From Auriscalpium vulgare (taxonomy: Eukaryota; Basidiomycota; Agaricomycetes; Russulales; Auriscalpiaceae): a DNA stretch of 64,000 bases. A program made the position numbers and the translations under genes. The stretch lies in contig JAHBBC010000030.1 in assembly GCA_019915015.1 (NCBI GenBank), forward strand, positions 186,001 to 250,000, given 5' to 3'. A model generated the notes under the pieces. It saw only the letters and a program-made list of their open reading frames with translations, was not told the origin of the DNA and did no database searches. Shown one piece after another: positions 43,828 to 53,901 of the stretch (within the stretch, counting starts at the first letter, position 1; each line of letters opens with the position of its first letter).

Positions 43828-45369
43828 CTACATGTTGTGAATACCTGGTGGTCGCGTAAGAGTATTGTGATGGGGTACCGACGATTCGATGGATGATGTG
43901 GAGAAGTGTTCCCCCTCTGGCATTGTGAGCTCGATTGAGGCGCTGACGGGCGTCTCGAATGTAGTGACGAAGGACTGCGCAAATTTGGGTGGGGCGATAG
44001 AGGAGGATGAAACGCGCTTCGACGGCGGTGACGGAGGGGTGCGACAAGACACCAAGGTCGGCGTGGACTTGTCGGAGAAGTTGAACGGAGAAGACATGGG
44101 AGGAGGCTTGGCCCTGATATGAACTGTGAACACACGTCTAACAAGAGAGATAAGATGATGTACCAGTAGGCGGCAGTCGGGAGCGCAGACGCAACAGGCT
44201 TCGGCATGAAGCCGAGGCTCTGGGCCACAAAGCAATAGCTCCTACGGTAATTCTTGCGCGCCTCCATGGCAAACCCGAAGAACCCGAAGTACACGAACGC
44301 AGTGAACACGACCGACCACCGGGTCAGCTCAATTGAGATCTCGTTGTTCCTGTTCATGCGCCACAGGACAGATGGGACCTGACCAATTTGCCCATAGTCG
44401 AAATGGGTGTCCGCCCAACCTCTCCATGGGCTCACAGAGTTGGTCGACAGCCCCAGATAGATGCCGTAAGAGCAGATGGGGATCGTAATGACGAACTCCA
44501 TGGTTGCGAGGGCCATGAGCCGGAAGTAGCGGTTCACGGTGAGTGAGCTGTGCGATGAGACAACCTCCTTGAACTGCGCGCGCTGGCGGAAGAAAGCACG
44601 AAGCGTTAATGCTAGGTGTCATAGTGAGATAAATACACAAGTCGTCGAATAGAATGAACGCACCGCCGTAGCAAGCGGAGACCAGGCTGATGGCCAGCGG
44701 CCACGCGGTGACGAGCGGGTAGGCGGGAGGCGTGTTGAAAGTGAAAGGGTAGCACCCAACGTCCTCGATGATGTCAAACCGGTGGCCAGAAACAATAATT
44801 TCTATGTACATGGTTGGTAAATATCGCAAAATATTTAGCGCTGGTGGGCTCACGAAGGATCATCTGAACGAAGGGGATGCCCAACCCGATGGAAAGGTCG
44901 ATGATAACGGCACGTTTTTTCTGTGTCGCAAGATGTCAGGTCGACCGACAAGGAGGATGCACGACAACACAAACGACAGACCTCTGCGCGCGTAACGGTC
45001 GTGGTCTGAATGGACGCGATTGCGTGAAGTCGCCGGTTGATGCATAATGAGGCCGTAGGAATGGCGACTGCCGCACCAACAATTAAGCGTGAAGCTACAA
45101 AGGTGACCGATCATCAGCGACGCATCGCAGACAGCACCCGGACACTCCCACTCACATATATCACACCACAGTGGGGCTACGTTGTTGACATTGCCGTGCC
45201 AGACAAGGGAGTTGATGAATAGGTTTAGAGAGGCGACCGCAGTCCAAACCATGAACAGGCAGGTTCCAGAGTTCCATGATTGCAAGTGCCATGGCAATGG
45301 GATGAGCACCAGAATCGCGCCAAGCAAGGAAAAGATGGGGAAGGCTGGGTAGCTGGGATCAGTACGCAT
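43828..45369 (-). CDS. STE3-type pheromone receptor 2
   Basis: Second seven-transmembrane STE3-class receptor, roughly 400 residues in six exons. Signatures: DPSYPAFPIFSLLGAIL, IPLPWHLQSWNSGTC, WCDISSRLIVGAAVAIPTAS, GHRFDIIEDVGCYP, NRYFRLMALATMEF, SPWRGWADTHFDY. The ATG at 45369 precedes the family N-terminus. The last intron runs from a GTACAT donor after the codons for PTAAY to an ATATCAG acceptor; it joins WAKPPPMSSPFNFS and a Ser/Thr/Pro-rich tail ending at 43828. Other acceptors give other frames, so the tail is the least certain part. It diverges clearly from receptor 1, so it is an ancient paralogue and not a recent copy. Confidence 0.93.
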
Positions 45370-45965
45370 AACGCAGGATAAGTGGAAGAAGGAGCGGCGA
45401 GAGAGGGCAAACCTACCATCCTTTCGTTTCTCTTTGTATGAAATCTTCGCGGCAGCGCACGAGGAACGGACAATGGGCAGACGAAGTTGAAAGGGACAAT
45501 GGTGTATTATGTAATTATGAATCACCCGGCTTGGCGGGCTCATCTCAGGTGGACGCTGTACTACAAGCGTATATGCATTGAAACGCATGTTTGAGCAAGT
45601 ACTATTTGTACCCGCTGATTTGTGTTAGATCATAAAGTTGTGATCTTACTGTCTTGCTACTGTCTCCGTTTATTTGAGCAATCGGAGACTCGTGGGAATA
45701 TTTTCGCGGCTTGGCGCACTATTCAAGGCCACAAAAGGCAATCGTACTAGTGTTCAGCACAAACTCCGGACGGACACCCCTCGCTCAGGCTCGCAGGTCA
45801 AGCTGAACGTTGCTAATCACTACACGCGGTAGAAAATACCCATATGTGCGCATCATCACAATTCGGAACTCATCTCCATATCTATATCAATCTCTTCAGC
45901 CTGCTGCTTGGCTGGGGAACCGACACTCGCCGACGCATTGTCCTTCGGCACGCACCCACGCGGCC

Positions 45966-45973
45966 CCATTGTT
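45966..45973 (-). promoter_or_regulatory. HMG-box-like site CCATTGTT, pheromone gene 3
   Basis: Third occurrence of the AACAATGG/CCATTGTT octamer before a pheromone gene, 165 bp from the ATG and 26 bp before the TATA box. Confidence 0.45.
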
Positions 45974-45998
45974 GCTCTGATCAATGGCACACGACTGC

Positions 45999-46006
45999 TA
46001 TAAAAG
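45999..46006 (+). promoter_or_regulatory. TATA box of pheromone gene 3
   Basis: TATAAAAG, 132 bp before the ATG at 46138, followed by pyrimidine-rich sequence. Confidence 0.6.
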
Positions 46007-46137
46007 CGCGTAATATCTCTCCTGCCTTTGTCCCAATTACCCCCTCGCACCCACGCAGACACCCTCTCGCCATCCTGTCATCGCCCTCAGCGGATTGCTG
46101 CGAGTTAGTCAAGCCTTTCGTTCATCCACCCGCACCC

Positions 46138-46272
46138 ATGGACAGTTTCGACGCTTTCGTCATGCAGGAGCTCTGTCCGCAGAGCTCCTCTTCCGTCGGC
46201 GAGGAAATCTACGAGATTCCTGTCGACGAAGACACGAAGTACGGTTTCGCCGGCTATTGCGTCGTAGCTTGA
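46138..46272 (+). CDS. mating pheromone precursor 3 (CaaX lipopeptide)
   Basis: A 44-residue intronless gene, MDSFDAF start and CVVA end. The last ten residues through the CaaX Cys are DTKYGFAGYC, preceded by PVDE. It shares the acidic site and spacing with the other two precursors. Located 0.77 kb from receptor 2 and divergently transcribed, so it pairs with that receptor in layout, as precursor 2 does with receptor 1. Confidence 0.93.
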   Translation: MDSFDAFVMQELCPQSSSSVGEEIYEIPVDEDTKYGFAGYCVVA

Positions 46273-47984
46273 GCGTGCCGCGCTGGTTATCGTTTCTGAA
46301 GAGACTTATTTATGTGCGTATGTCTGTCCTAGAAGCCGATATGACTTGGAAAACTCACATGTGCACTTCCTGCAGTCAACCATTCGCACCGTGTAGCCCT
46401 AGCCCTCTACCTCATCCCGGCGCGCATATGTGCTCGTATCTGTTCCTTTCGCCGGTGGAGGGGATGGAATTTTCTCTCGTCACTCATTTTCACTCAAAGA
46501 TATTTGGTTTTCGTTGACTCTGTATCAATTTCTGCTCGGTACATACTCTCCCTACTTACTCGTTTGCCCACGTCGCTGTGCGAGTGTACTGTCTACCCCC
46601 GTTGTATCCCTATTCCGAGCTTAAAAGTACGATCCCGAAATGCCCGGCTGGATTTTCGAACGTCGCGAGTGACCGCACTCCCAAATCAGTCGAGTTTCCC
46701 TCACCCGCATGCGGTCCAACGCAGGCCGTGCGGTGCTTCCTGAAACGCAGGCAGACTTGCCTCCGAAGGACGTTGGCAGTCGGTCATCTCCGCCGAAAAT
46801 GTAAGCGTGTGTTGTTCTGCTGCCTGGTCATCGCATTCTCCACGGACGTACTTGATGAAGTTAACCCGCTACTAAGTAGTATCATTCATATACCACAGTC
46901 ATATATGCTATTGATACGGTGCAAATAAGTTACTAGCTGCGCAAGAGACCTAGCAGCTGTGCGAGGTCAGGCTGCTGTGCGATTCACAGATGGTAGACCA
47001 TACAAGCAAGCGCCCAGCGTCGCTCCCGGGCCGTCTCTTGGACTCGTCAAGCGCACCTGAGGCGTCCCGACAAGCGCCTCCGCCCCTCCATCGCTGCCAG
47101 AGTCTTCAATAAGTTTGACGCGCTTGCATGCCTGTGCATAGGCTGCAAATACACTGACGTCAGTAGGGATATGGTATCACGACGGCAAAAGACGCGCCTG
47201 TTAGGCGCGAGGGCACAAGCTGCAACCCGAGCCAAGTGTACGTATCACCCTCCATCGCCGTCTGGCACGTGAGGCACGCATGCAAGTCCAGCGCAGGGGC
47301 GGCCGTGCAGATGCAGGAGGCATCACTGTTGGTGCATTGCTGAACAAGCAAAATCGGATCAGCGAGAGGATGACGGCCAAAGGAAGAAACGTACCTGATG
47401 CGCGTTCGCGACAATTTGGCAAAAGGTTGCACACTGTGTGCTCACCGGGTGGGCAATGGGTGCGTTACACTGTTCTAGCTTTACACCTGTGGCTTTGGTA
47501 GGTCTCGCGATTACAGAGGCACACGCTGTGAGATTGTTTAGAGTTGCACAAATGAAAGATATAAGTGCATACCATAGAGTCCGGCGAATAAATACAACCA
47601 AAGTCCGTTTCTCATCATGATGCAGGCCCGGGGAAGGATCGTTATGATAAGAGCTGAGAGTCAGGGAGATGAATGCCGCGGGTGTCGCACGAAGGTTCCA
47701 CTTTATAGGACCCGCACTTCAGTACGTGAGGACCGTCCATTGACTGCCGCAGGAGGCGAACAATGGGGCTGTCTGAGGTGGCGCTTGCGATCTGCAGGCC
47801 AGGGCAGCGCCCATGTCCACACTCCGATATGCCCACGAAATGCATCCCGGTTTAAGATAGTCAAGCGCTGGATCGCCCACCCTTCGCGTTGGAATGAGAA
47901 GCTCGTCGACGTAACGGTCGCGGCGGCGCGGCGACACTCCGGCGACGCCTCCGATCAACGGCCCGGATATACATATTGAGCGGA
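46273..47984. other. intergenic right border of the mating-type locus
   Basis: About 1.7 kb with no recognised gene. One more AACAATGG is present at 47759-47766, but no CaaX open frame follows it. Confidence 0.45.
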
Positions 47985-48637
47985 CATCAGCAAATGTGCA
48001 AGGAAATTATGGCCGGTTGTAGGCAGTTATAACCTTCACAAGGCGGCCCAGCGCCGCAAGATTCGGGTCTCGAATATCAGCCGGCAGACCCGCTTGCAAT
48101 TACTTAACTTAAAGCCCTTATGGCTGTAACCCTCCATAAGATTCCTAAGACCGGCTTGTAAGCGGCTGCCAGCCATCACCAGCCTTGCGTCGCTCGTTTG
48201 CCTGCCAGCGCTGGCAACGGGTTATAAGCGGCATCAGGCACGGTAAGACCCTGCAGAGTCTTCAAGGGCCTGCAGTGGTTTCAAGAGATTGCGGGGCTTG
48301 CAAGGACGTCCAGCCAAAGTATTTCCATTGCAATTACATATGTACATTGTTCTACATAGCACTCGCACGAGAGAACAGGAATACGACAGCACGAGCACGA
48401 GAACGCGGCGAACAGAGCACTAGCACGGAAGCAGAAAAGCGAAAGTGAGTGCCGAGCACAGTGTGCAGATGAAAAATACCGACTCACTTGCGCTTCATCC
48501 TTCCTTCCCGTCTTGCAGCTGCGTGACGTCTTCGACGGATGTGGGTTCTCTTCGTTCGAGCGGCGACGGCGGAGGTGAGTTCAACGACTCGCTACATCAT
48601 CTTCGTCCTCCGCATCGGAGGCGCGCCCGCGACTTAC

Positions 48638-49310
48638 ATAGGGACCACTGCGACGGGATGACGGGCTCTGGTGAGGCCATTCATTAATAGAGATATATGC
48701 GCATATATGCGCATGGTTTCACTCACCGAACGCAAAATCCACATTGGGAAGGCTCTTGTGAACACCCGGCAGGAGGGGCGCAATCTCCGCGTACACCTGT
48801 GTGTATTAGTCCTGGAGATCCTGTGGGCTGTCCGCAGCGACGCGTAAGTGCATTGGCAAGGTCGACAAAAGCACTTACATGTACGTGGTCATACGGGCAA
48901 AAAGGATCGGTCAGTCGGGGAATGCCACGGGCAGACGTCACGTCATGTATTCGTCTTTTGACTAAGCGTCAGAGCTGGGGATCCGGCGGTAAGAAACAGC
49001 GCAGCATATATGCGGGAACTTGAAGGACGTACTCTGTCTCTTCTGCCCCGCGCCTTCTGCTCACTTTGGCCCTCGTGCGGGTCGATGCCTTCAATTTGGC
49101 CGAGGACCTCTCTTGGTCATTCCTTACAGAATATGAGAACAAGGTGAGCACAGAGTAAGGGCGGAAGGTGACGAAAGTACGTACTGCACCTTCTGCTTGG
49201 CCTCGAGCTCTTCTGTGCGCTGCGAGCGCGTCGTATCCGGAGTCGGAGTAGTTGTTGGAGCCAGACTCAATTTATCGATTGGGAATGGCCGGGGAGTGAG
49301 GAGGAAGGCA
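48638..49310 (-). pseudogene. spliced coding remnant inside the transposon
   Basis: Five successive exons join in phase on the minus strand. They include TRSQRTEELEAKQKVQ, NDQERSSAKLKAS, GIPRLTDPFCPYDHVH, VYAEIAPLLPGVHKSLPN and EPVIPSQWSL. Introns are 50-75 bp with GTACGT, GTAAGT or GTGAGT donors. No start codon in the right frame and no clear end were found, so it is a fragment or a decayed gene. Family not recognised. Confidence 0.4.
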
Positions 49311-50174
49311 TGGTGGTGGTGAGAGGGCAAGAGAGAATGGCGCGACGGTCTGGCGTTCCACGCGACACGTCATATACGTCATAGCTACCACGTGACCGTC
49401 TCGACTTCGTCTTCTCTCGGCGGTCACAACTAGTACGCTGCATCTGCGACTTGCTCTCTGCACTACGTCCACTCTTCGATCTGGCCAGCCCGCGAGACTG
49501 CGCAGCAATGTAACAAGTCGTCTGGCTTCGCGGCTCACCAGGTGCGTCTTTAGTGTGATTTTTTTGTGTATCAAGTTCTGCCTAACCGCTCTTGCTGCCA
49601 CGTCAGCGCGGACGCACTCGCCATTCATGCAAATGGCGACACACCGGCGTAGCACACAATTGGGGCTCCCAGGTGTGTTTTCAATCTCGTTGTTGTGTAC
49701 TGGCTCGCCATTTTCACTCTAACACCCTCTGCGTCGAACGCATGGCTCGGTTTTGACTGCCGTTTGGCGCCGTTTACTGATTGTTTTTGTTCTATCTAAG
49801 TAGTCCGTGCTATCTAGTCCGTGACAATCTGGGAGTACATGCCCTACGCGCCCATACGCCGCTGATGGCTTTTGACTGCATACTCTTCGGAAGACGGGCG
49901 ATGATGTCGCCCCTGCGCGCAGCCGCGGTTGCGACTCGGAGGAGCCTGCCCTTTTGACGACTAACGAGTGAAGGTGCCGGAGGACCTACTCCCGTATGCG
50001 CTGTATTTCTCTTTGTCCAAACTTTGCTCACCGTTACGTCCCAGACAACACCGCGCCACGCGTTGCCGCCTGTCTCGTGCGACCTCGTCACGCTCACGTT
50101 CCTCACCATCTTATCAACCATCCTCATCCATGTCATCAGCCGTGAACGAGCCTGCGCATGCAGAGCGTGCTCCA

Positions 50175-51332
50175 TGCGCCCGAGCGTGAAGACAAAGAAG
50201 AAGCTCGCCGCGGATGCCGACGTGCGCAGGCTCTCGGCGTCCTCCGCCAGTGGCTCTTCAACTGCGGTGTGCGCTCGTCGCCCTCTGTGTCACCACGTTA
50301 AATGCCGTTGTGACAGCCACCAGACATCGATGAGAGAAAGGATGTAGTCACCTATCTAGCAGTGACGGTTGTTGACGACGATGAAGACGAGGAACCGGTT
50401 TGCGCGGACCCGCGCTGCGGTGAAGGAAGCAAAGAGAACCGTCTACGGCCGAGGACGAGGATACGGGGCAGGAGAAGGAAGTTGAGGTGGTGAAAAAGGC
50501 AGTCCCGAAGAAGCGCATGAGAATAAGCGCGAGCCGGCCGCGCTCGCGCAAGGCGAGCTTGGTCGTCGCGTACCCTGCTTCCCATCTGCCCGTGTTTGGT
50601 CATCCACTTGATCCGTTGGTGCGTGCCACCTTCCTTCCGGCATGACTCTCATTTCTCTCCGCTCATGTACCCACAGCATCCTGGACGCCATTTTCTCCCA
50701 TCCCAACCCCGGCCCGCACAATCTCGCCTTCGACGGCGCGTCCATTCTCTCTGACTGAACGTATGGTGTGTTCCCGTTGCCGTCGGACTCCAAGATGGCG
50801 CGCCGTGAGGCCGCGGAGAAGCAAGCACGCGGACTACACTGCGCAGCTCGCGCTGCCGCCCGACCTCGGAAGGCGCCCCACACATGCTTAGCGAGGATAC
50901 TCGACTTTTTATCTGCCGCAGCGGATAACCTTCTCACTCCCTCGCTTGCTCGCGAAGCTGTCGAGTGGAGGAATATCACGTTAACATGTCAGGTAAGTAA
51001 AGTCGTTGTTCGTTTTGCCACAAGCTAACCCGTGCACAGGTTTGCCGACCGCGATCACTTCATGGGGATTCGAGGCGGTGGAATAAGTACCTAAGACGAC
51101 GACGAAGATGACGCTGTGGCTACTTACTCTTCTCCGAGAACGGGACAGCAGCTCATTGGGCAAGGACGGCGAGAGCGAGATCAGCGGTGACGGAGGGCGA
51201 GTGCGGCGATGACGAAGGCGGCTCAGACGGCAACGGCGAGGGATGCGGCTCGGACGACGCCGGTAGTGCTAGTGAGGACGGCAACAACGAGGACGAGGAC
51301 ATCCTCGCTGTCCATGGATTTGCTGATGTGTA
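50175..51332 (+). pseudogene. plus-strand coding remnants inside the transposon
   Basis: Coding-like blocks in different frames: a Lys/Ser-rich block from the ATG at about 50175, an acidic and basic block (KKAVPKKRMRISASRPRSRK then VVAYPASHLPVFGHPLDPL), a block ILDAIFSHPNPGPHNLAFDG, and a very acidic end (EDGNNEDEDILAVHGFADV). The blocks cannot all be joined in one frame. Decayed element gene, not identified. Confidence 0.35.
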
Positions 51333-51777
51333 GTATAGTACTGTAACATATTATACGCTGACCATCAGACTTGTGATCAGCTGACAAGCCGCCTATCAGC
51401 CTTGCGTCCAGTTGACAGCCCTGCGCCAGACTTGCGGCAAGGCTGTAAGCCCACTGCTAGCCTTGCACCCAGGCTGTAACCCGTTCGCCAGGCTGGCAAC
51501 GTGCTTGTGACCCTACGCCAGCGCTTGCAACCGCGCCACGTGGCTGGTGGCCGCTACCAGCCGTCGCAACTTTTCAGTACTTTTGCTGATGGAAGTGACT
51601 CTCTCTGGCTTTTCGCTGAATAGCCATCCAGCTTATGCCAACCGCAGGTTGGCAACGCATATATATTTTGATGCACTATGTATGATGCCTGATGCCCTGT
51701 AAGTATAAATTTCAAGAATAATTGGACGTGAAGATGATCTAGTCTAGCTATCCGACTATCCCGCCGCCCGCCGCCCG

Positions 51778-53457
51778 TCACTGGTCACCACTGGCAGTAG
51801 ACTGTTGACCACCAGCGAACTGATCAAAATAGTACGTGTTTACGACGGCGCGTTCTATATGTCCGAGCCACACCTGCACACCCTCAGCGTATGCACGCTT
51901 CGCCAGATAAAGCTCCTGCAGCGGTGACCCACGCTTCCGTCGTGCCTCGAAGCACTTCACGAGCTCCTCCATGAGCGGCCTACCCGCAATCACTCCGTAC
52001 TCCAGCGCCGCGCCGGCCACGTACATCAGCGGCAGCGTAGGGAAGAGCACATCGCTGCTGCTGCGCCCTGGCACAGGGTATGACATCGCCTCAACACACC
52101 CGGGGACCGCGCCTCCGCCCTGGAGGTACAGGTGCTCGAGGTTCACCGCGCCGGCGAAGTTGTCCCGCCACGTCTGCGCGTGCCATGTGTCACGGAATGT
52201 CGGGCTCGTCTCGAATAAAAGGGTTGTCAGGCTGGACAGCTGCAGCCCGAGGCACGGCCGGCGTGCCTTGTAGCTGGAGGTCGCCGTGTCCGGGTTGTGT
52301 ACTTCGGAGCGCCCGAAGGATAGGAAAATTTTGGGTGTCACGGCGTCCATGGCGTCTATCGTGACGATCCGGTCCCACAGCCGCAACTGGAGGTCCCAGT
52401 AGTGGCGGCAATCTAGTGCTAGGGAGCGCATTGGGGATATGCGTCCGAGCAATTTCGGAAGGGAGTCGGATGGGCGTTCGCCATGGGTCAGGATTTCAAC
52501 TTTGGTCGTGGATGGAAAGATACAGTGAGAAGCAAATTCGATGCAGGATTGCGAGTCTCCTTGCAGGCGGAGGGACTGCAACGACAGAGGGAGTTGTATG
52601 TCCTCCCGAGGTCCAAGTGGCAGATCGATGTCACCGATGACAGCGTTGGGGAAGATATCGATCAACGCGACGTCTTTGAGGTTGGGATGCCGGGCCAGCA
52701 GGGCGCTGATTTTGCGATGAGATGGTATGCAGGACCTGGACATGTCGGTATCGACGAGGGTAGCCATGAGTGCCTCCTGTGCAAGGTGGATTTCGAGGTG
52801 CTCGAGCACGGGAAAGTTTAAGCGTTCGTATGGGAAGAAACCACATCGCAAGAACAGCGAGGTCAACGTCTCGCAGGGGTTGAGGAAGAAATGAGGAACG
52901 ATGGGTGGCATGGAAGCGGCGCTGTTCATGAATACGTTCAACTCGCGCAGATTTGACCACTTCGTAGTCTCTCGCTTTCTCCAGAGCGCATTGTAGAGTG
53001 AGGACGGCCCGGGGTAAGGATAGACGACCCGGAGGCTCTGCAAGAATTCCAAGGATGTGAAGACAGCCTCCGTGTGAGTTGCTATGTTGGAGCGCGGGTT
53101 AGTGAGGTTGATGGTGCATTTGAAAGGGATATGGAGTGAGCGATCGTGGAAGGCCTCAACCCATGGGGTGGTCAGGGCGTCGGCATCAATGTCGGTCCAT
53201 GAGGATGGGTGAGCCAGCGCAACCTGCAAGTCGGCGTGACAGTAAGAAAACGTCCGGGGGGCATGTATGACGACACAACGCACTTCTCGCCAGCGCTGGC
53301 AAACATGGGTGACTTTGACCCAACCTAGAGCGGCCACCAATCTCTTTTCTGCAGACGCATTGGAGGTAGCCGATGGATTGCATGGTGGCTCTTGCTCAAC
53401 GGTGGACATAAAGATCTTCCCAAGAATCTCAGGCGGCAGAAGAGGTGGAAGCGCCAT
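51778..53457 (-). CDS. F-box domain protein
   Basis: Substrate receptor type for SCF ubiquitin ligases, as expanded in agaricomycetes. The N-terminal F-box reads LPPEILGKIFM then GWVKVTHVCQRWREV, followed by ALAHPSSWTDIDADALT and WVEAFHDRS. The rest (about residues 100-539) is Leu-rich and repeat-like. A 60-bp GT-AG intron inside the F-box region (53219-53278 on the minus strand) is in frame and open, so an unspliced reading adds 20 residues that break the conserved REV-ALAHP junction. Target unknown. Confidence 0.85.
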   Translation of the reverse strand: MALPPLLPPEILGKIFMSTVEQEPPCNPSATSNASAEKRLVAALGWVKVTHVCQRWREVRCVVIHAPRTFSYCHADLQVALAHPSSWTDIDADALTTPWVEAFHDRSLHIPFKCTINLTNPRSNIATHTEAVFTSLEFLQSLRVVYPYPGPSSLYNALWRKRETTKWSNLRELNVFMNSAASMPPIVPHFFLNPCETLTSLFLRCGFFPYERLNFPVLEHLEIHLAQEALMATLVDTDMSRSCIPSHRKISALLARHPNLKDVALIDIFPNAVIGDIDLPLGPREDIQLPLSLQSLRLQGDSQSCIEFASHCIFPSTTKVEILTHGERPSDSLPKLLGRISPMRSLALDCRHYWDLQLRLWDRIVTIDAMDAVTPKIFLSFGRSEVHNPDTATSSYKARRPCLGLQLSSLTTLLFETSPTFRDTWHAQTWRDNFAGAVNLEHLYLQGGGAVPGCVEAMSYPVPGRSSSDVLFPTLPLMYVAGAALEYGVIAGRPLMEELVKCFEARRKRGSPLQELYLAKRAYAEGVQVWLGHIERAVVNTYYFDQFAGGQQSTASGDQ

Positions 53458-53901
53458 CTGTGACTGGAGAGGTTTCGGAGAGGTGGCTAAGAGTACTCTG
53501 GCTAGTTAGCTAGGAAAAGACCCGTGAGTGTCAGCAAGTGAGTGGGTATCCAGTTCCACTTCCTTTATTATTGAATGTGGCACGTACTTAGCCTCATGTA
53601 GCGATGGAGCTTCGAGGCACAACACACTCCGATGCCAGAGACATATTGACCTTCACTTATTAGTCTGCCGGATGCGCCTGGAGGGACTGCGAAAAATGGC
53701 GCAAGGGCCGAAGGGTGCCTTGGAGGCTCCAGTAGATTGAGTTGATAGATTAGATGGTATACAAAGCTTACGTCAGCATTGGCGCTGGTTCTGGTTCTGA
53801 CTCCGCAGCGCCCCCCAAGCATTTGAAGTAACATCTGCTGCTCAACGCGTCGACGAGCAACTTTCCCTGCGCATATATCGCACTATCTCTACCTATTCAA
53901 T
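53458..53901. promoter_or_regulatory. divergent promoter, F-box gene and ALY/Yra1 gene
   Basis: A 444-bp spacer between two genes transcribed away from each other. No specific site is called. Confidence 0.5.

Larger units (their letters stand above)
45370..46137. promoter_or_regulatory. shared promoter of receptor 2 and pheromone gene 3
   Basis: Divergent spacer with two ACAATGG sites close to receptor 2 (45470-45476 and 45496-45502), CCATTGTT (45966-45973) and TATAAAAG (45999-46006) before pheromone gene 3. Confidence 0.55.
47985..51591. mobile_element. decayed inverted-repeat DNA transposon
   Basis: The left end begins CATCAGCAAATGTGC at 47985. The reverse complement of the right end at 51591 begins CATCAGCAAAAGTAC. 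The first ten bases match exactly, and about 28 of 40 match overall. Inside both ends lie many short repeats of CAGCCTTGC, GGCTGTAA and GCTTGCAA types (about 48040-48330 and 51370-51560). The interior has coding remnants on both strands but no recognised transposase. No clear target duplication is visible. The divergence of the ends indicates an old insertion. Confidence 0.6.

Noticed and set aside
47759..47766. A further AACAATGG that might mark a fourth pheromone gene
   Set aside because: No small frame ending in a CaaX box follows within several hundred bases on either strand.
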